A stretch of 64,000 bases of DNA from Saprolegnia diclina VS20 (Eukaryota > Oomycota > Saprolegniomycetes > Saprolegniales > Saprolegniaceae). This document shows positions 25,901 to 40,900 of this stretch, piece after piece. A program made the position numbers and the translations under genes. The number at the start of each line of letters is the position of its first letter. Position 1 is the first letter of the stretch. The stretch covers positions 696,028 through 760,027 of the forward strand of contig NW_008246071.1 of assembly GCF_000281045.1 (NCBI RefSeq), written 5' to 3'. Under the pieces are notes generated by a model. It had not been told where the DNA came from. It saw only the letters and a list, made by a program, of their open reading frames with translations, and searched no databases.

Positions 25901-28900
25901 TGAACGTGCCCTGGAGCGACCCGAGTCCATTCCCGCTCTGAATCATCGTCTCGACGATTTGGACTTCGCGCATCGGGTTGCGCTGCGTTATCAAATTGCC
26001 ATACACATCGCGCGGCTGAATGAAAAACGTTGACGGTGTGCTATACGCCCCCGTCACGAGACCGTTCAAGCCCGCAGTGTTGAGCGTGCCCGGCCAAAAC
26101 GGCACGGCGCTGCTGGTGGCAGTTGTTTGAGCGGCGACCAAGGCACCCGGCACAATCTGCGGCGCGAAGGGACTCGTGCCTTGAACGGGGCTGTTGCCAT
26201 TGGGCGATGCCAATGTCGCTGCGTAGACACCGACGGACGCTGGGGTGCCTCCTGTGAACGGCGTCGTGACGGTTGCAGCGAGCGCCGCCATGTCGCCCAG
26301 CATGCGCGTCGAGACGAGGTACTGCTGGGTGGCATAGCGTGCGGACGACCAGTACGTTGTCTGCGCCGAGCCGGGAAGGCTGGCCATAAATGTAACAAGC
26401 CATTCGGTGCCCTGCGGGTTGGCGACCGACGACGTCACGACGACTTGAACAGTAGCATCCACAAGGAGACCATTCAAGGCTGTCTGCACCGCGCTGGCGG
26501 GGGCGTTGTATGCAAGTGGCGGCGTTGTGAGTCCGTTCCACGTCAGTGTAAAGGCGCCACCGGTGACAACACCGGTACCGCCGTCGACACGGACAACTTG
26601 GACCTCGTTGACCATCGGCTGCCCCATATTGGTGGACGTCTTGATGTGCGCCATAGTACCTTGCTGCAGCGTCGCCATCGTGGCCGTGCCCACCAGCAAG
26701 TCGGATGTCACCAGCAGCTGCACTTGGTCGCCAACAAACTCTGTAAAGGTGATTGTGTGCAGGAAACCATTGTTGCTTGCCGTCGTCGTCACATTGACGT
26801 TGGCGCCGAGAACCGCGTTGAGAGCCACTTGCACCTGGGCGCCTGTGGCGTCCCACGCCAACGACACCGTTGTCGCCGTCGCGGAAGACAATGTGTACGA
26901 GCCGCCGCGGTTGATCGCAGTCGGGAAGCTGACGGCGAGCGTTTGTACTTCAGGGAGCACCGACATGGCCACGGCGAGTGTCGACGTGCCAGACATCAGC
27001 GGTGTGTATGTCACGTTGTACAGGCCGCTGCCGGCGTAGACCACCGTGCCCGAGACGTGGGCCGAGTCGGCGTACCTCACACCCGCAGGGAAGACGTCGA
27101 CTTGAAAGTACTCGAGCCGATCCAAGTCTTCCTTGTTGTTGCCATGCGTGTCTTTGGCTTGGATGGAGAAGAAGCTAGGTACGCCTGCCGTGCCTTGGAT
27201 GAGGCCCGGGCCCAACGCTGTCGTGACGGCGGGGTTGGTCGGCCCCGGTTGCACGCTGAGTGTTGTCGGAAAACCCCGCACGCGTTGCATTGGCGCACCG
27301 GCGCGCAGTCGGGCGATAGCCACCGAGGCGGCATTGCCCGTTAGCGTCGAGGCAAACGCCGGCGTAAGCAGCTGCAGCTGGCCTTCAGTGGGCGACCGCG
27401 TAAACGTAATCGTCCACGTACACCCAAGTGCCGCATTCCCGCTGGTGCAGACGGCGGGCGACACAGTGACACTACCGACGGGGATATTGCTACACGATTG
27501 TAGCGCTGTTGTCAATGTCGCTGCGTCGGCGTTGTACGGGATCGGTGTCGTCGTCGCATTTGTCAGAACGCCACTGGCCAAACCGGAAAACATGAGCGTA
27601 AACGTCCCACCCAAAGTACTTGTCGACGCCGTCGTCACGGTTTGCACTTCGCTGACCGGCGGCACAAAGGCATCCAGTGTGTAGTTGCCCTTGACGAGCG
27701 GTACAAAATTCACACGGTACGTGCCGGTACTCGCCCCCGCCTTGTAGACGGGCACCAACTCTCCGTCCAAACCGTTGTACGCTTTGGCCAGCGGCACCGT
27801 CGTTGCACCAAATGTGCCAAAGATCGTATCCACTGTGTGGATCTCGCGCCCAACGACAATCGTGTCCCCGCGCTGCAACGGCATGTCACTGGGCACATTT
27901 CGAAAGTCGGCCGATGTCGCTGTCAAGACCATCGCGCCGTGCTGCACCGAGGCTGTCCCGAGATACCGCCACGTTTGGGGCACGAGTGACGATAGGCCAA
28001 ATGCGCCCGTCGCAAACGCACTGCAGCCGTGGTTGGGCACCACCGTGACGGTAGCAGACCCGAGGCTAAACGCAGATGTTGACTGCACTGTAAAGAAACA
28101 GTCGGTTGCCAAAGTGGGTGTGGTTGTGCCAGGGTTGGCACCAATGACACGGAAGCGCATGCCTGGCAAGAGCTGGGCTAGCACGTCTTGGTTGACCGTG
28201 AGGACGTTAGCAGCCAGTGTGGTGACACAAGCCGGGCAAAGAAGCGACGGCGTCAGCTGTACTGGTACGTTGGCAGTGACTTCATTGATACGCCCGACGC
28301 CAGCCCACCCTGAGATACCAACCAGCGTTACCTGCAGGTTGTCGTTGCCGGTGTTGAGGCGTGGGTTCCCAGCGCTGTCGAACGTGACAATGTCGAACGT
28401 CACGGGGGCAAGCGCTTTGACGACCGAGTTGGCAACATACGTAGCAGAGCTCGAGCTTGTGTCGATGGCACCGGGATACACGACGACATTCAGCGGGCTT
28501 GCATCGATGTGACGTTGGTACGCCCATGCCGACGACGGGACCACGGCAAGCGGCTGCGTCGACGACGCCCATGCGACCATCAACTGCGATGTGGCCCCCG
28601 CGCTGTACATGATCTGCACACTCGAAAACGTGCCTTTGGTCAAAAGCACGGATGTTGTGAAGTTGCCACTCGCCGGCGAAGTGGCCTTGAGCACGACAGA
28701 GCCATTCAGCGACAACGTCACGTTGCCTTGCACAAGGACATTGATCGTGTACGTGTCGGTCGTCGGTGGTGTAAGCTCGCCAACCCAGACAACACTAAAG
28801 TTCTTGCCCGGAAAACTCGGATTGCCCATTCCGGTTGGCTGTGTCTCGCCCCAAATGAAGGCGATCGTCGCGTCGAGCCGTGTCATGTCGCACGGCGACA

Positions 28901-31900
28901 GGTTTGAGTTGGAGAGCCGCGTCATCGGGCACGGGTTGAGCTGTGCCTGCAAGAAGCGGCTGTCTCGAAAGTACGTGGCGCGAAGCCCTCCAAGTTGTCG
29001 GTACTGAATGCTCAGCACATAGTCGCCTGCGACTTGGGGCACGTACGACAACTGGTACGTGCCGTCGGTGTTGGGCGTCGGCTCGACGACGGCAACAGAG
29101 ATGGCTGCCGACGCGCTAACAAGCGATGCCACGTAGCTCTGTGTCGACAGCGGCACGCTCCACTCGAGCGTGTTTAGGTACGCATCACGGCTCTGCACGA
29201 CGATGACCTCCCGTACTCCTTGCGTTGCCGCCGCGCGCGCATTGTGCGTACAGTACGGGCCATTGGCAGGGCCGGTGACCACATTGATGTTGGCTGGGCT
29301 CAAGCTCGTACCACCGCCGATCGAAACACTCAGCGCGTAGGTGCCTTTGCGCGTCGGGAAGAATGTTGCTGTGTAGAGACCGTTGGCGACACCGACAAGC
29401 GACGCCAGTCCGCGCACAGTTTCGACGACGACCACCGAGGTGACGCCCGATCGAACGTTGACGACTTGCAGGACACTGGCCATCCCGATCGCATTAAACG
29501 TGACGACGATCGGTGCCGGCGACGTTGCGACACATACGGTAGCTTGCGGCCCCGTCACAGTGACACCTCCAAGTGCCGCAATGTCGGGCATCGCGCTCAG
29601 AAGCGTCGCCAGACCGGCGGGCGTGGTCGACGTCGGCACTGTTATCGTGCTGGATCCGTAGACGAGATCAAAGGATGTGCTGGCACCCGTACACGTGAGT
29701 GTCTGCTGCGCATAGTTGCTTATCGCCACCGCCATTGACGTGCTTGCAACGCCCGTGCGTTGCCGTCGGATGGAAATCATATTGGTCGAGGTACCCCAGA
29801 CGAGCAGTGCAGTAGGCTGCGGCACGAGAAAAGTGACGCGGATCTCGATTCCGTTGAACGGGTGACACACCGTCGCCGTTGGTGACATGGGTGTCAACAA
29901 CACGCCGCCCGTCACGAGGGCGCTGAGCTGTGTACCAAACGCCGCGAGGCTCGTGCTGGCGCCGACGGTGATCGTCGTGCCGCCAAACGTCAGTGTGAAT
30001 GAGCTCGTGCCGGTGCAGTGGAGACTTTGCACTTCTTGGATGCCGGGATCGACGTAGGTCTGCGTTGCCGAGATGGCAATCGCGCTGAGATCGGAGAGCC
30101 CCGTGCGGTTGTTACCCGACGTGCCAGCGACCACTTTGACGACGTCTACATACGGCTTCCACTGCCCCGCGTCCGACACGACCAGGTTGGAACTGTCGGC
30201 TTGAAGCGACGGAACTCGGCCGACGTTGGCCGTAAACGTCACACTCCAAACGTACAAGATCTGCGGGATCGTGTTGCCGCCTTCGAGCGACACGTCGAGT
30301 GTATCCATGGAAACGATTGCGCCGTCAATGCTTTGAAACGTATTCAAAGCGCTTTGCACTACGCTCGCACCGGCGTTGAACGCAAGCGGCGGCGTCACTT
30401 CGCCCGCCATCGAGAGCGTGAACGTCCCCCACACGGGTGAGATGCCGCTGACACCACCGCCGGTGTCCTTTTCACTGGTGAGGGTCATCGTCGCGCCGCC
30501 CACGGGTGCGTACAAGAGCGCCGGTTGGTATCCAACGGCTTGGGTGAACTGGACGAAGACGCGGTTGGCCGTCGTTGCGCACACGGTCGTGACACTGCTA
30601 CTTTCGCTCGTCACGGTCATCGCCGATCCCACGAGTGTCGACAAGGCCGTTTGAAACGCCGCCAAGGTGCTGCTAGCACTCACAGTGGTTGTCGCCGCGC
30701 CAAAGCCGACCGTAAAGGCCCCCGCCGTGGCAAGGTTGGCTGCCGTACACGTAAGCGTTTGGATCTCGGGGCGCATTGACGTTACGCCTTGCGTGAGTTG
30801 GCTCACAACGGCGCCTGCACCCGCCACCAAGTACGGCACCGGACCGGGAACGCTGGTAAACGTCACTTGGAAGGCTTGTCCGTTGGCCACGGAAGCTCCA
30901 GCCGCCGAGGTGATCGTGACACCACCGACACCGATCGTAGCCAAGGCCCCGAGACTCGATGCAAGAGCACTCCACGTGGTGCCTGCGGTTACCGACACGG
31001 TCGATGAGCCCCGAAACGAGAGCGTGAACGGCGTCGTCGTCACGGATACTTGCTGTACTGCAGGAACGTTGGCAACGACGACGGCTTGCAGTCGAATCGC
31101 TTGGACTTCTTGTCGACGAGCATCTTTGGCTTGGATTTGGAACGTAAACGGCGTACCCGCGACACTGGGCAGTGTCTCAATGGGGACGATCGAGGTTGCC
31201 GACGCCGGAAGCGGACGGGCGTACCAATTCCCTCCAGCGGCGACGGACGTTGTGCCGTCAACGACGGCGTTGGACACGGTAAGTAAGAAGGGACTGCCCA
31301 TGATTGGGACGCCGTTGGCGAGGATGGTCATCGAGTAAACACCCGCAACCGTCATCGTGTAGCTCACCGGGTAGACACCCGCACTTGCCAGCGTCGAGAC
31401 AGCCAGCGGATTCTGGTACAAGCTGCTTGCTACCGCAGGGTACTGGACGGCAAGCTTGGCCGTGGACCACGATGCCAGTTCCGACAGAAACGTAATGCTC
31501 CAAACGTTGTTGCCGCTTCCGTTTGTCGTCAACGTCACCGACACCTTGTTGCCGGGGCTCAAAAGCTCCAGTGCCGTCTTCATACCAATAGCGCTGATGG
31601 TCGACGGCAGTAACGCTGTGAGGCGTGGCGTCGCGAGTGCCACAAATATGCTGCTCGTAGCGCCCGAAAACGCTGCGCAACCGTGGTTACCAGCGACTGT
31701 GATACTACCGGCGGCAACCGCCGTGGGTGTCAAGACACAGCTTCCGACTGTAACGAGCGTGCCGACGCCCAGGAGACCGACGAGATTGGTCGTCACAGTG
31801 AGCGTCGTGCCTGCTAGCGTTGTAGCGCAGCCAGTGCAGAGACTCGTTGAGAACGACCCGTACGTGAGCTTGAACGACCCAGCTTGCGTGCTGCTGGCGG

Positions 31901-34900
31901 TGATGCGTTGCACAGCAGACGAGGTCACGATCGTCTCTGCGTCGGGCAACGTAGGGTCCGTCGGGGTCATGGTGACCAAGAAGGCGTCCGAGATACCGTC
32001 GCCAGTGCTACCCGAGTGCGCCGTTGTTGCACCGACGCGCAAGTTGCCAAATGCGTCCATGGCGTAGATGGAGAAGCCTGTCGGTATCGCCGACGTGGCG
32101 ATGCTCAGTCCATTGGTGCCCACGTCGCGGGCATACGAACTCGGGGGATGCAGTACGTTGTGGACGACGACGAGCGACGACGGAATACCGATCGCGTTGC
32201 AACTGCCGCCAGGACACATGAGGATCGGGGACCCTTGAAAGGACGTCTGGAGCGTGTACGCCCCCGCGCGCGGAATACTCATTTGAACGCTGTACTTGCC
32301 GCCGCTGAGGTACGAGAGCACGCTGCTCCGGTAGCGCACCGTTGTGTCTGCCACGAGAATTGCTTTCGTGTCAAAGGCGTCGCCGCCGATGGACTGGAGG
32401 TTGCCGTACGTGTCCTTGGCCTGGATGGTGAAGTTGGACGCTTGGCCCGCCACCATTTCACTCAAACTGTCCATGCGCGGTGGGCTAAACCCCGTCGCTG
32501 TCGATGTGTACGGCACGGTCTTTCCCGGCGCCACGAGAACAGTGAACGGACTGCACTTGTTGGCGTACCCGAGGCCGCAGTAGATGTCAGTACCGCCAAT
32601 AGCAATCGAGAGCTGGTACGAGCCGCTAAGCAGCGTCTTGTACTGCACTTGGTACTGACCGCTGCCGAGGTACGTGGGCGGCGCCGTCGGCGCGAGAGTG
32701 CTGCTGGTCCCAAGCAACGCCACGTCAAAGACGTCGCCGCCCACAGTTTTGTTGTTGCCCATTTGGTCCTTTGCTTGGATGACAAACGACGCGATCGTGC
32801 CCGCCGACGTTGCGCTCAGACCCGACCCAGTCGCTGTCGTGTACGGGTAGTCGGTCGCGCCCGGTAAAATGTTGACCGTATATGGGCTGCCGAGGATGTG
32901 ACTGGGGTAGTACAGCACGCTCGGATCGATGACTTGCAGCGGAAGGTACGTACTGCTCCACTGCAGATTGATGTACGCGCTTCCTGTCGCCTTGTGGTAC
33001 TCGAGTCGCACATCGCAAAAGACATTGGCTAACAGCGTGAATGGCACCGTCGCCGACGTCGGTGTCGACTCGAGCGCCCACGTGTCGAGCACGAGCGAAT
33101 GGTTGAGCCAGAGACGAACGCCGTGGGACGCTTGGACGTTGAACAGGTACACATCCGTGGCTGGCGGAAGAAGCTTGCCCCACCAGCGAACACTGACATA
33201 GTCTTGGCCGTACGGTGTGATGGGTGTGTAACCCCACGCAAACTGCACGTTCGAATCGATTTTGACGGCGACGGGGTTGTCTTGGAGCCAATAGTTGTCA
33301 TAGTACCATGACTGCAAACCTCCGCGAAGCAGCTGAAGGACCGCGAGGGAGTAGGTCGATGGCGTCGCTGGTGTGTACATGCCCGTGTAGCTCGGGCGTC
33401 CGGCCGTCTTCTTCTCGACGAGAAGTTTGGGATTGTTGCCAGTCAGTGCCTGCGTCGAGCCCGCTTGCATCTTGAGCACCGAGACCGAGGCAAAACTGCC
33501 CAGAAGCGGCGAAGAGTCGGCCACCAAAAGCGGGTTCTCACCGAGCTCCGTCCGGAACGTGACGTCCCACGAGTACTGACCGCCCGGTGTCAAGAGGTTG
33601 CTGCGCGTAACGTCGACGAGGCCCACGGACGGCAACGCCTGCAGAGCGGCCTGCAACGCTGCACCTGTAGCGTCAAACGCGATCAACGACGTTGTTTGGC
33701 CGTTGAACGTGAGTGTAAAGTTGCCGTGGAGCGGGGTTGGCACGCCGCCGAGCGTTTGGACGCGCTGGATCTGGTACTGAATCGGGAGTGCTTGCAGGAG
33801 TGGGAGGCTCCCGAGGTTTTTCGTAAACGAGATCGTCCACCGAAACCCGGTGCCGACGTTGGCGACTTGGACATCGACCTCGTGAATCGTCGCCATCGTC
33901 TCGAGCGCTGTTTTCATGGCGCTGGCCGACGCCGCGTACGGAATATTTGGTGTGGTCGCGCCGCCAAAGTTGACGACAAACGACCCAGTGAGAGGCGACG
34001 TGCCACGAACGACTTCGTTGACGTACACATTTGCACTCGTGCCGGTAAGCGCCATCGACGTCACTTGCAGCGCCTGCACGTTGCCGACAAGACTCGTAAA
34101 CGTGATGAACCACGTTTTCAATCCTGACGAGCCGTTGGCGTCCGCCGACGCCGACGTAACGGTGACGGTGCCGAGGTTGGTGAGCGACTGAAGCGCAGTT
34201 GTCATGTCAGCCGCCGACGCCGCGACGGAAACGGCCACGCTCGGCGACCCCATGAACGCGACGTTAAAAGTACCGCCAATCGTTTTCACGGCGCCCGTTG
34301 CGTCCAGCCACGTGGTAAGACTTTGTACTTCCGAGACAAATGCTACGTCGCCGGACGCTGTGATTGTTTGAACTTCAGCGCGCCCTTGGACGACTTCAGT
34401 AAACACCATGGTTGCGCCCTGGGCTCCTGTAAACGCCACGTCCGAGCTCGAGAGACGTAGCAACGGCAGTGGCCCGAGGTTTGCGACAAAGGTGACGCTA
34501 TACGTCCACGACGCTGCGCTGTTTGCGACACGAGAGACGACGACGGTGGCGACATTGGCCAGTCCTTCGACACACCCTTTGAGTGCAAATGCAGCGTTGA
34601 CATCCGTGGCCGCGGCCAGCGTTGCAGCATTGAGCGTCACCGTCGATGTTGCGGCAACACCACCGAGCCGCGCCGACGACGTGTCCAATGCGACACTGAA
34701 GAGCCCCGTCGTCGCCGTAATCGTGATACTTTGCACTTCGAGGATACTCGGGTTGTACGTGGCGACGCCACCGTCGTTGACCCACGCGTGCGTCCCATCG
34801 AGCACCGACGACGGACTGGACCAAAGCTCGGTGAAAAACGTGTCGGTGCCCGCAAACCCGTTGGCCGCGTCAATGTCAGTGACAACTTGTCCGGACGCCT

Positions 34901-37900
34901 TTCTTGGAAGGATCGCAAAGTGGTTGGCGACACCGCGAATGTACTCGGCTACGATCGCCTTGGGGTTGGAGCTCACAAGCGACGGAACGTTGCCGAGGAG
35001 ACTCCGAAATGTGATGAACCACACGACGTCGGCGGAGCCCACAAGGTTTTGCTTGGTCACGTGCACGGCGCCGACACCGACGGACGGTACCGTGAGCAGT
35101 TGGGTGAGAGCATACGCTGTTGTCGCGACATCGATATTGCCCGTTGGTGTTTGCGTGCCCAGCGTAAGTGTAAACGTGCCGGCCGCCAAGCTTGCAGTTG
35201 TGACAGTCTGCACCTCGTAAACCACACCAGCGATACCTTGCGAAAGCGCCGAACCCATGGCAGTCGTCGTGAGCGCACTCGCCCCGCCGCGTGCATCGAT
35301 CGACGCTGTCGACAGACTTGCAATCGACTTGCCGGCGGCGTTGAGTGCCACCACCTGGAAGGCATACGACGTGTCCATCTGCAGATTCCGCGCCACAAAA
35401 CTTGTGTTGCTCGGCGCTTGCGACCCGTCGTAAATGATCTGCCCCGGTGTACCGTCTTGGAGCGTCGTGACCAGGGCTGACGTCGCGCCACCGGTGAGGC
35501 GCCCGGTTGTGACAGTCATGGCTGGCAAATTCCCGAGCTCCGTCAAGAACGTGACGGTCCACGCGCTCGCGCCGTTCGCCCCCGTTGTCAGCACTACGTT
35601 GACGTGCGAGATGCTCGGTAGATTTTGCAGTTGCCGCGTCATTTCGGCGGCGCCAATGTTGTACGGTAGGTTCGGCGTTGCGTACCCGTTGAAGCGCACA
35701 GTAAAGTCGCCGCCAGCAACCGTCGTGCCAGGCGTCACCCGAGTTGCCGAGTATGTGTACGGCGTGTTGGCATTCGCGTTGACGAGCTGCTTTGGGTTGA
35801 GCGTCAGCAGCGTCACGGGGCCAGATGCACCGGTGTACGACACGGTCCACGTGATCCCCCCCGTCACCGTGGTCTGCGTGACAACGACAGACCCAATACC
35901 GGTACCTTGGATCTCGGTCTGGAGCACGGTGTTCCCGACGTTGTAGGGCAAGAGCGCCGTGTACTTGCTGTTGATGTAGAGCTGAAACGATCCCGTTGCC
36001 CCCGCGATAGTAAACGATTGGACTTCGATCGCCGGCGTCGGCACCGTAATCGCAATCTGCTGGATCTCGTTGACGACCGGTGTCGGCGACGACAAAAGCG
36101 CCGAATTGACACCGCTAAATTGCCACAAGAGGTACCCCGTGAGCGGCGACCCGTTGCACGACGTCGAGTTGGACGTGCACTGCGCCGGCGGTGACCACGA
36201 GAGACTAATGTACGACGACGCGACGTCGAGGATGACGGGCGCAGCAGGTGCCACCGGCGTGTTGGCCATGACGACGGTCAGCGCCGGACTCATTGCCGAC
36301 GCTCCGATGGCGTTCACCGCGCGCACCGCAAAGCGGTACGTGTTGCCTTCGGTTAGCGCCGGCACAAACATGCTGAAGCCGTACGGAAACGTGTTTTGCA
36401 GCGTCTGGAGCACAAAGTTGTTGGTGCCCGCGTCCATGTACACTTGGTAGTCGGTGATGGGCGACCCGCCGTTGTCGGTCGGCGGGCGCCAGTTGATGTA
36501 AATGATCCCGTCGTTGGCCGCCGCCGTGTTGACAGTCGTGCGCGAGTCCAGCGTCGGGGCGACCGGAGCGATCGGTACGACCGGGTTGCGCACGATGTAC
36601 GAAGCCGGGGAGCTGAACGGGCCAAAACAAGCCACGGTGGCGTCCGTCGGCTGGCAATACGTAATCGCACGCACGATCAACGTGTACTGGTGCCCCGACT
36701 CGATCAAGTTGTCGGTGGCCGTCGAGAGCGTATACTGCGTCGTGAGACTGTTTCGGCCGTCGTACACCCGTCGGTTGCTGCCCTGCCAATCCGAGAGCCA
36801 GAGTTCATAGCCCGTGACGGGGGATCCACCGTTCATCGTTGGTAGCGCCCACTGGACCGTCATCGTTGTGGCCGTCGACGAGACCAGTTGGATGGGCTCG
36901 GGTGCGCCCGGCTGCGTGCTTTGCGGTGTCATTTGTGGTGGTGTCGGGTACGCTCGATAGCCCTGGCTCACGCTGTTGTGAAACGACACTCTTGTATAGT
37001 ACGGCGTGCCTGTCGTGAGCCCCGAAAGCAACATTTGGTACGGTGGGCCACCCGACAAGTTGGTGCTTACGCGCGAGCTTGCAGGGCCACGACCAGCCAC
37101 AACTTCGGCGACAGTGACGGCGGCATTGTTCGTGACGCCTCCATAGAGCGTACCGGCAAACTGCGGCACGAGCGGCACGAGGTTGCCTGTGTTGCAGACA
37201 GACGTAACGAGATCGGGAAGGAGTCGGCACCCGTTGAACGAGACGAGCCACGTAAACCCCGTTGGAGTTTGCGTCCGTGTGACAGCAACGCGGCCAATGG
37301 ACGCGACGTTCTGAAGTGCTGTCTGCAGCTCGAGTGCCGTCACGTACGGGCTCATGTTGATCGTGCAAAGCCCAAGGTAGCAGAGATTGAAGGTGCCGCG
37401 AACCGGCGACGATCCCACCGTGCTGGTTGCGATCACGGCTTGCGCTCCCGCCCCCGTGAGCGCCGTGGTGCTTGCAACAAAGAGCGGCATCGCACCGGCC
37501 CCGTACGGAAAGCTGCCCGGGTTGGACGTGAATGTGACGGACCACACGTAGCCATTCTGCAGTGTCGGGCCACTCCGGACAACGTTGACCGTGCCAATGT
37601 TGGGCAGCGCCGTCACACTTGCTTGTAACGTCGTATCCGACGCGTCAAATGGGATCCAAGTCGTGACATGGCCCATAAAGCTGAGAGTGAACGTGCCACC
37701 CAGCTGATTTCCACCGACGGACGGCGGCACCGACCCGATCGTCGCTCCGTTGGTGTAGACGACGATACTGGCACCGTTGCCGGTAAGCATCTTGTCAGCC
37801 CATTGCAGCGCTGGAACACTTCCACTGCCTTGAAACGTCACGCGCCAAAGAAGCTCGCCACGCGCCGTGCTGCCCGCTGGCAAAGCTGCCGACCCATCTG

Positions 37901-40900
37901 TGACCGTGATAGTGAGCCCCGAGTCCAATGCCTGGACGGCGCTTTGGACGGCTGCAGCGGTCGCGGTCGCGGGCAACTGCACTGTCGTGGACTGCATGCC
38001 TCGCAAATACAGGAGCTTGAACGACCCACCCGGCACGGCCTGGCCCTGCACGACTTCGACAACGTCAATGCGTCGGTTGCCAGTGAGCGCGAAGGTATTG
38101 CCTGTCATCGAAGGCAAATTCCCGGCGGCATTTTGAACTGTGGTGAACGTGACGGTGAAGCCGCCAGTGCAGCCCGTGATCGGACACGGCGCACAGGCTG
38201 TCGTTTGGCCACCGACAAAGGCTACCGACACAAGAGTAACGGTCGTGAGCTCCTGCAGCGTCGCCTTGATGTTAGCCGTTGATGTCTCGGACGCAGCGAT
38301 CGGCGCCGTCGTCAGTCCCATGAACGTCAGCGTAAAGCTACCGCCGCTTGCGTCGCAGTTGACCCGTTGGACTTCGACGGCGGCCGGGGCTGCGTATGTG
38401 CTTGCAAGACGCACGAGCTGCACTTCGTTCACCACCGTTGCAGACGTCGTAATGGTTTGCACTGCATTCACGACGGGGACGTTCAACGTGACGGCTTGCA
38501 CTTCATCGACAATCTGGGCCGTGTCCCAGTCAACTTGGTACGCATCGATGGGAGCGCCGCCGTCGCTCAGCGGCGGGTACAGCGTCATTTGTAGCGTCTG
38601 CTGGTCAATAATCGCGACCGAGACGTTTTGCGGAGACTGCGGCGGCTCTATCCCATTCCCAACAATGAAGAACACGAGATTGAAGCACACGACATACGTG
38701 CAGACGGGATTGCAAATGTCGGGAACGCCATCGCCGGTGCGCTGGTGCCCACTGCGTTGATGGCGCTGACACGAAAGTAGTACGGAATATTCGTGTCCAA
38801 CTGCGACACGGCCACCGACAGCTGACTCAAATCGGTGAGGAAAACCGACCCGAACGGAACCCCTACGCCGTGTTGTTAGTACAATGCACAATATTGTCGT
38901 AAGGTCACACCATTGGCCACGTCTTTCGAGTTGAACGGCGGTGCTATGCCTTGCACCGCCTGCGCGACCGTGACGGTTGGCACCGTTCCCGTCAACGATG
39001 CAAAGTCGGCCGTGATCATCGGGAGGTTCCCGAGGTCGTATAAGAACGAGATTGTCCACGTGTATCCTTGGTTCGGGTCCATGTTCGACCGGACGACGTT
39101 GACGCCGTGGATCGTTGAGAGAAGCTCAAGCGCATTCTTCATGCCCGGCGCGTCAATGTTGAAGGGCAGGTACCCTGTTGATTGACCCTTGAATTGCAGC
39201 GAGAACGACCCGGCGAGCACGCTCGACGTGCCGAGTTGCACCGATGCAACCGTGAGCGTGTCGGTGCCCGCGGTCGCTGTCGCCCCGTACGCTCCGGACG
39301 TCCCGACATTGAGGAGTGGAAGATTGCCCGCGTTGGTGTTGAACGTGATCTGCCACGTGCAGGTCTGTTTCGCACCAGCCGTCGCGGTCACTGTGACGCT
39401 GCCAATGTTGGCGAGCTTCTGGAGCTCTGTTTGAATGATTTGAATCGTGCCGTCGCGAACCGTCGTCACGGCCACCGTATCGTCACCAAGCGTGGCGCTG
39501 CTGAGTGGCGCCTGACCGTTGACGACAACTGCGAGCGGCGCCAAGTTGCCCGGCATGTTGGTAAAGGTCACTTGCCATTGACACGCCTGTGTCGCAAGCT
39601 GCGCGACAGACGACACGACAATCGGGGCGCCCGTGAGTCGTTGTAGCTCCGACGTGATTGACGTTGCACCACCTGCGCAGTCGCCATTCTTGGCGTTGGC
39701 AAAGATTGGATTCGTGAGCGACGTGACACCAGCGTTCGACGTAAACGCGAGCTGAAACGAAGTGAGCGGGGACACCACGTTGTCGCCGCCCACCGCCGTC
39801 GTGTCGACCGTCGATGTCGTGATTTGCTGCACCTCGGTGAGCGTCGGCAAGCACGTGCCGTCGCCCATGGGGTTAGCTGGGATCGGCCCCGTCGTCGTCG
39901 TCGCGCCGTTGTAGACAAATTGGAGCTGAAACATGGTGTTGGTCGCAACGTTGGCACCGGTTGTCGACGACGCCAGACTCTGAATGGCCTGCACTGTGCC
40001 TGGACGCGTAATGACAACGTTGATCGCTTTCGACGACTGGCCATCGCTACGCGTCTCCGTGAGCCCCGTCGCTTGGTACGTGAACGCGGGGAGCGCGCCC
40101 GCAAGACTCAAGAACGAGACTGTCCACGTGTAGCCGCCTTGATAGTCGGGGCCGCTTCGAGTGACTTGGAGCGAGCCCGTGGCGACGGCTTGCAGCGCCG
40201 TCTGCATTTGGGTTACCGTGGCGGCCGCCGGCAGCGCCACAGTCGGCGATCCATTGTAGAGCAACACAAAGGTACCACCGAGCTGGTTGCCCCGTACGGT
40301 CGTGACCACGGTCGAGACGGCGCCGATAGCCGAGAATCGGGACGCTGTCGTCATCGTCGGAAGATCACCGGCGTTCATGTTGGAGAGGAACGTGATCGAC
40401 CACGCATAGCCTAGCTGGTTGTCGGGCCCGGACCGCGTGACGCTCACAGTGCCGACCGTCGGAAGCGCCTGCAGTGCGGTTTGAACGTCTGCGGCGGCGG
40501 CGTTGTACGCAATGTTGGCGGTCGCACTGCCGCCAAACGTCAGTGTAAAGTACCCGTCGGCGATGACATTGCCCGGTGTCGGAGTTGTCACCTTGACGTC
40601 GGCGCCGGCACCAATGAGTGCCGAGCTTGCGACCGACAGCTGCGGCACGTTGCCCATGGCCGCAGCAAACGTGACAGACCATGAGTAGCCACCTTGCGCG
40701 TCGGCAGCCGACCGCGTCACGGCCGTGATGCCGGCGGCGCCGATGTTGGCCATGGCGCCGAGGATCTCCTTCACGCACGATCGGTCGCCGGTGGCTCCCG
40801 CCGTGTAGCCAATGACACCCGACAGTTGGATCGATCCACCCGAGCTCGTTGTGTCAAGCTGGAGCGTAAAGCCGCCACCGAGCGTCTGCCCTGGCGCCGC

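Noticed and set aside
12576-39059. Reading the giant exon from its leftmost open codon at 39059 as the protein start
   Set aside because: The first ~130 codons of that frame are intron and out-of-frame sequ­ence; splicing into 38862-38698 and 41074-38911 restores the FnIII and repeat motifs.
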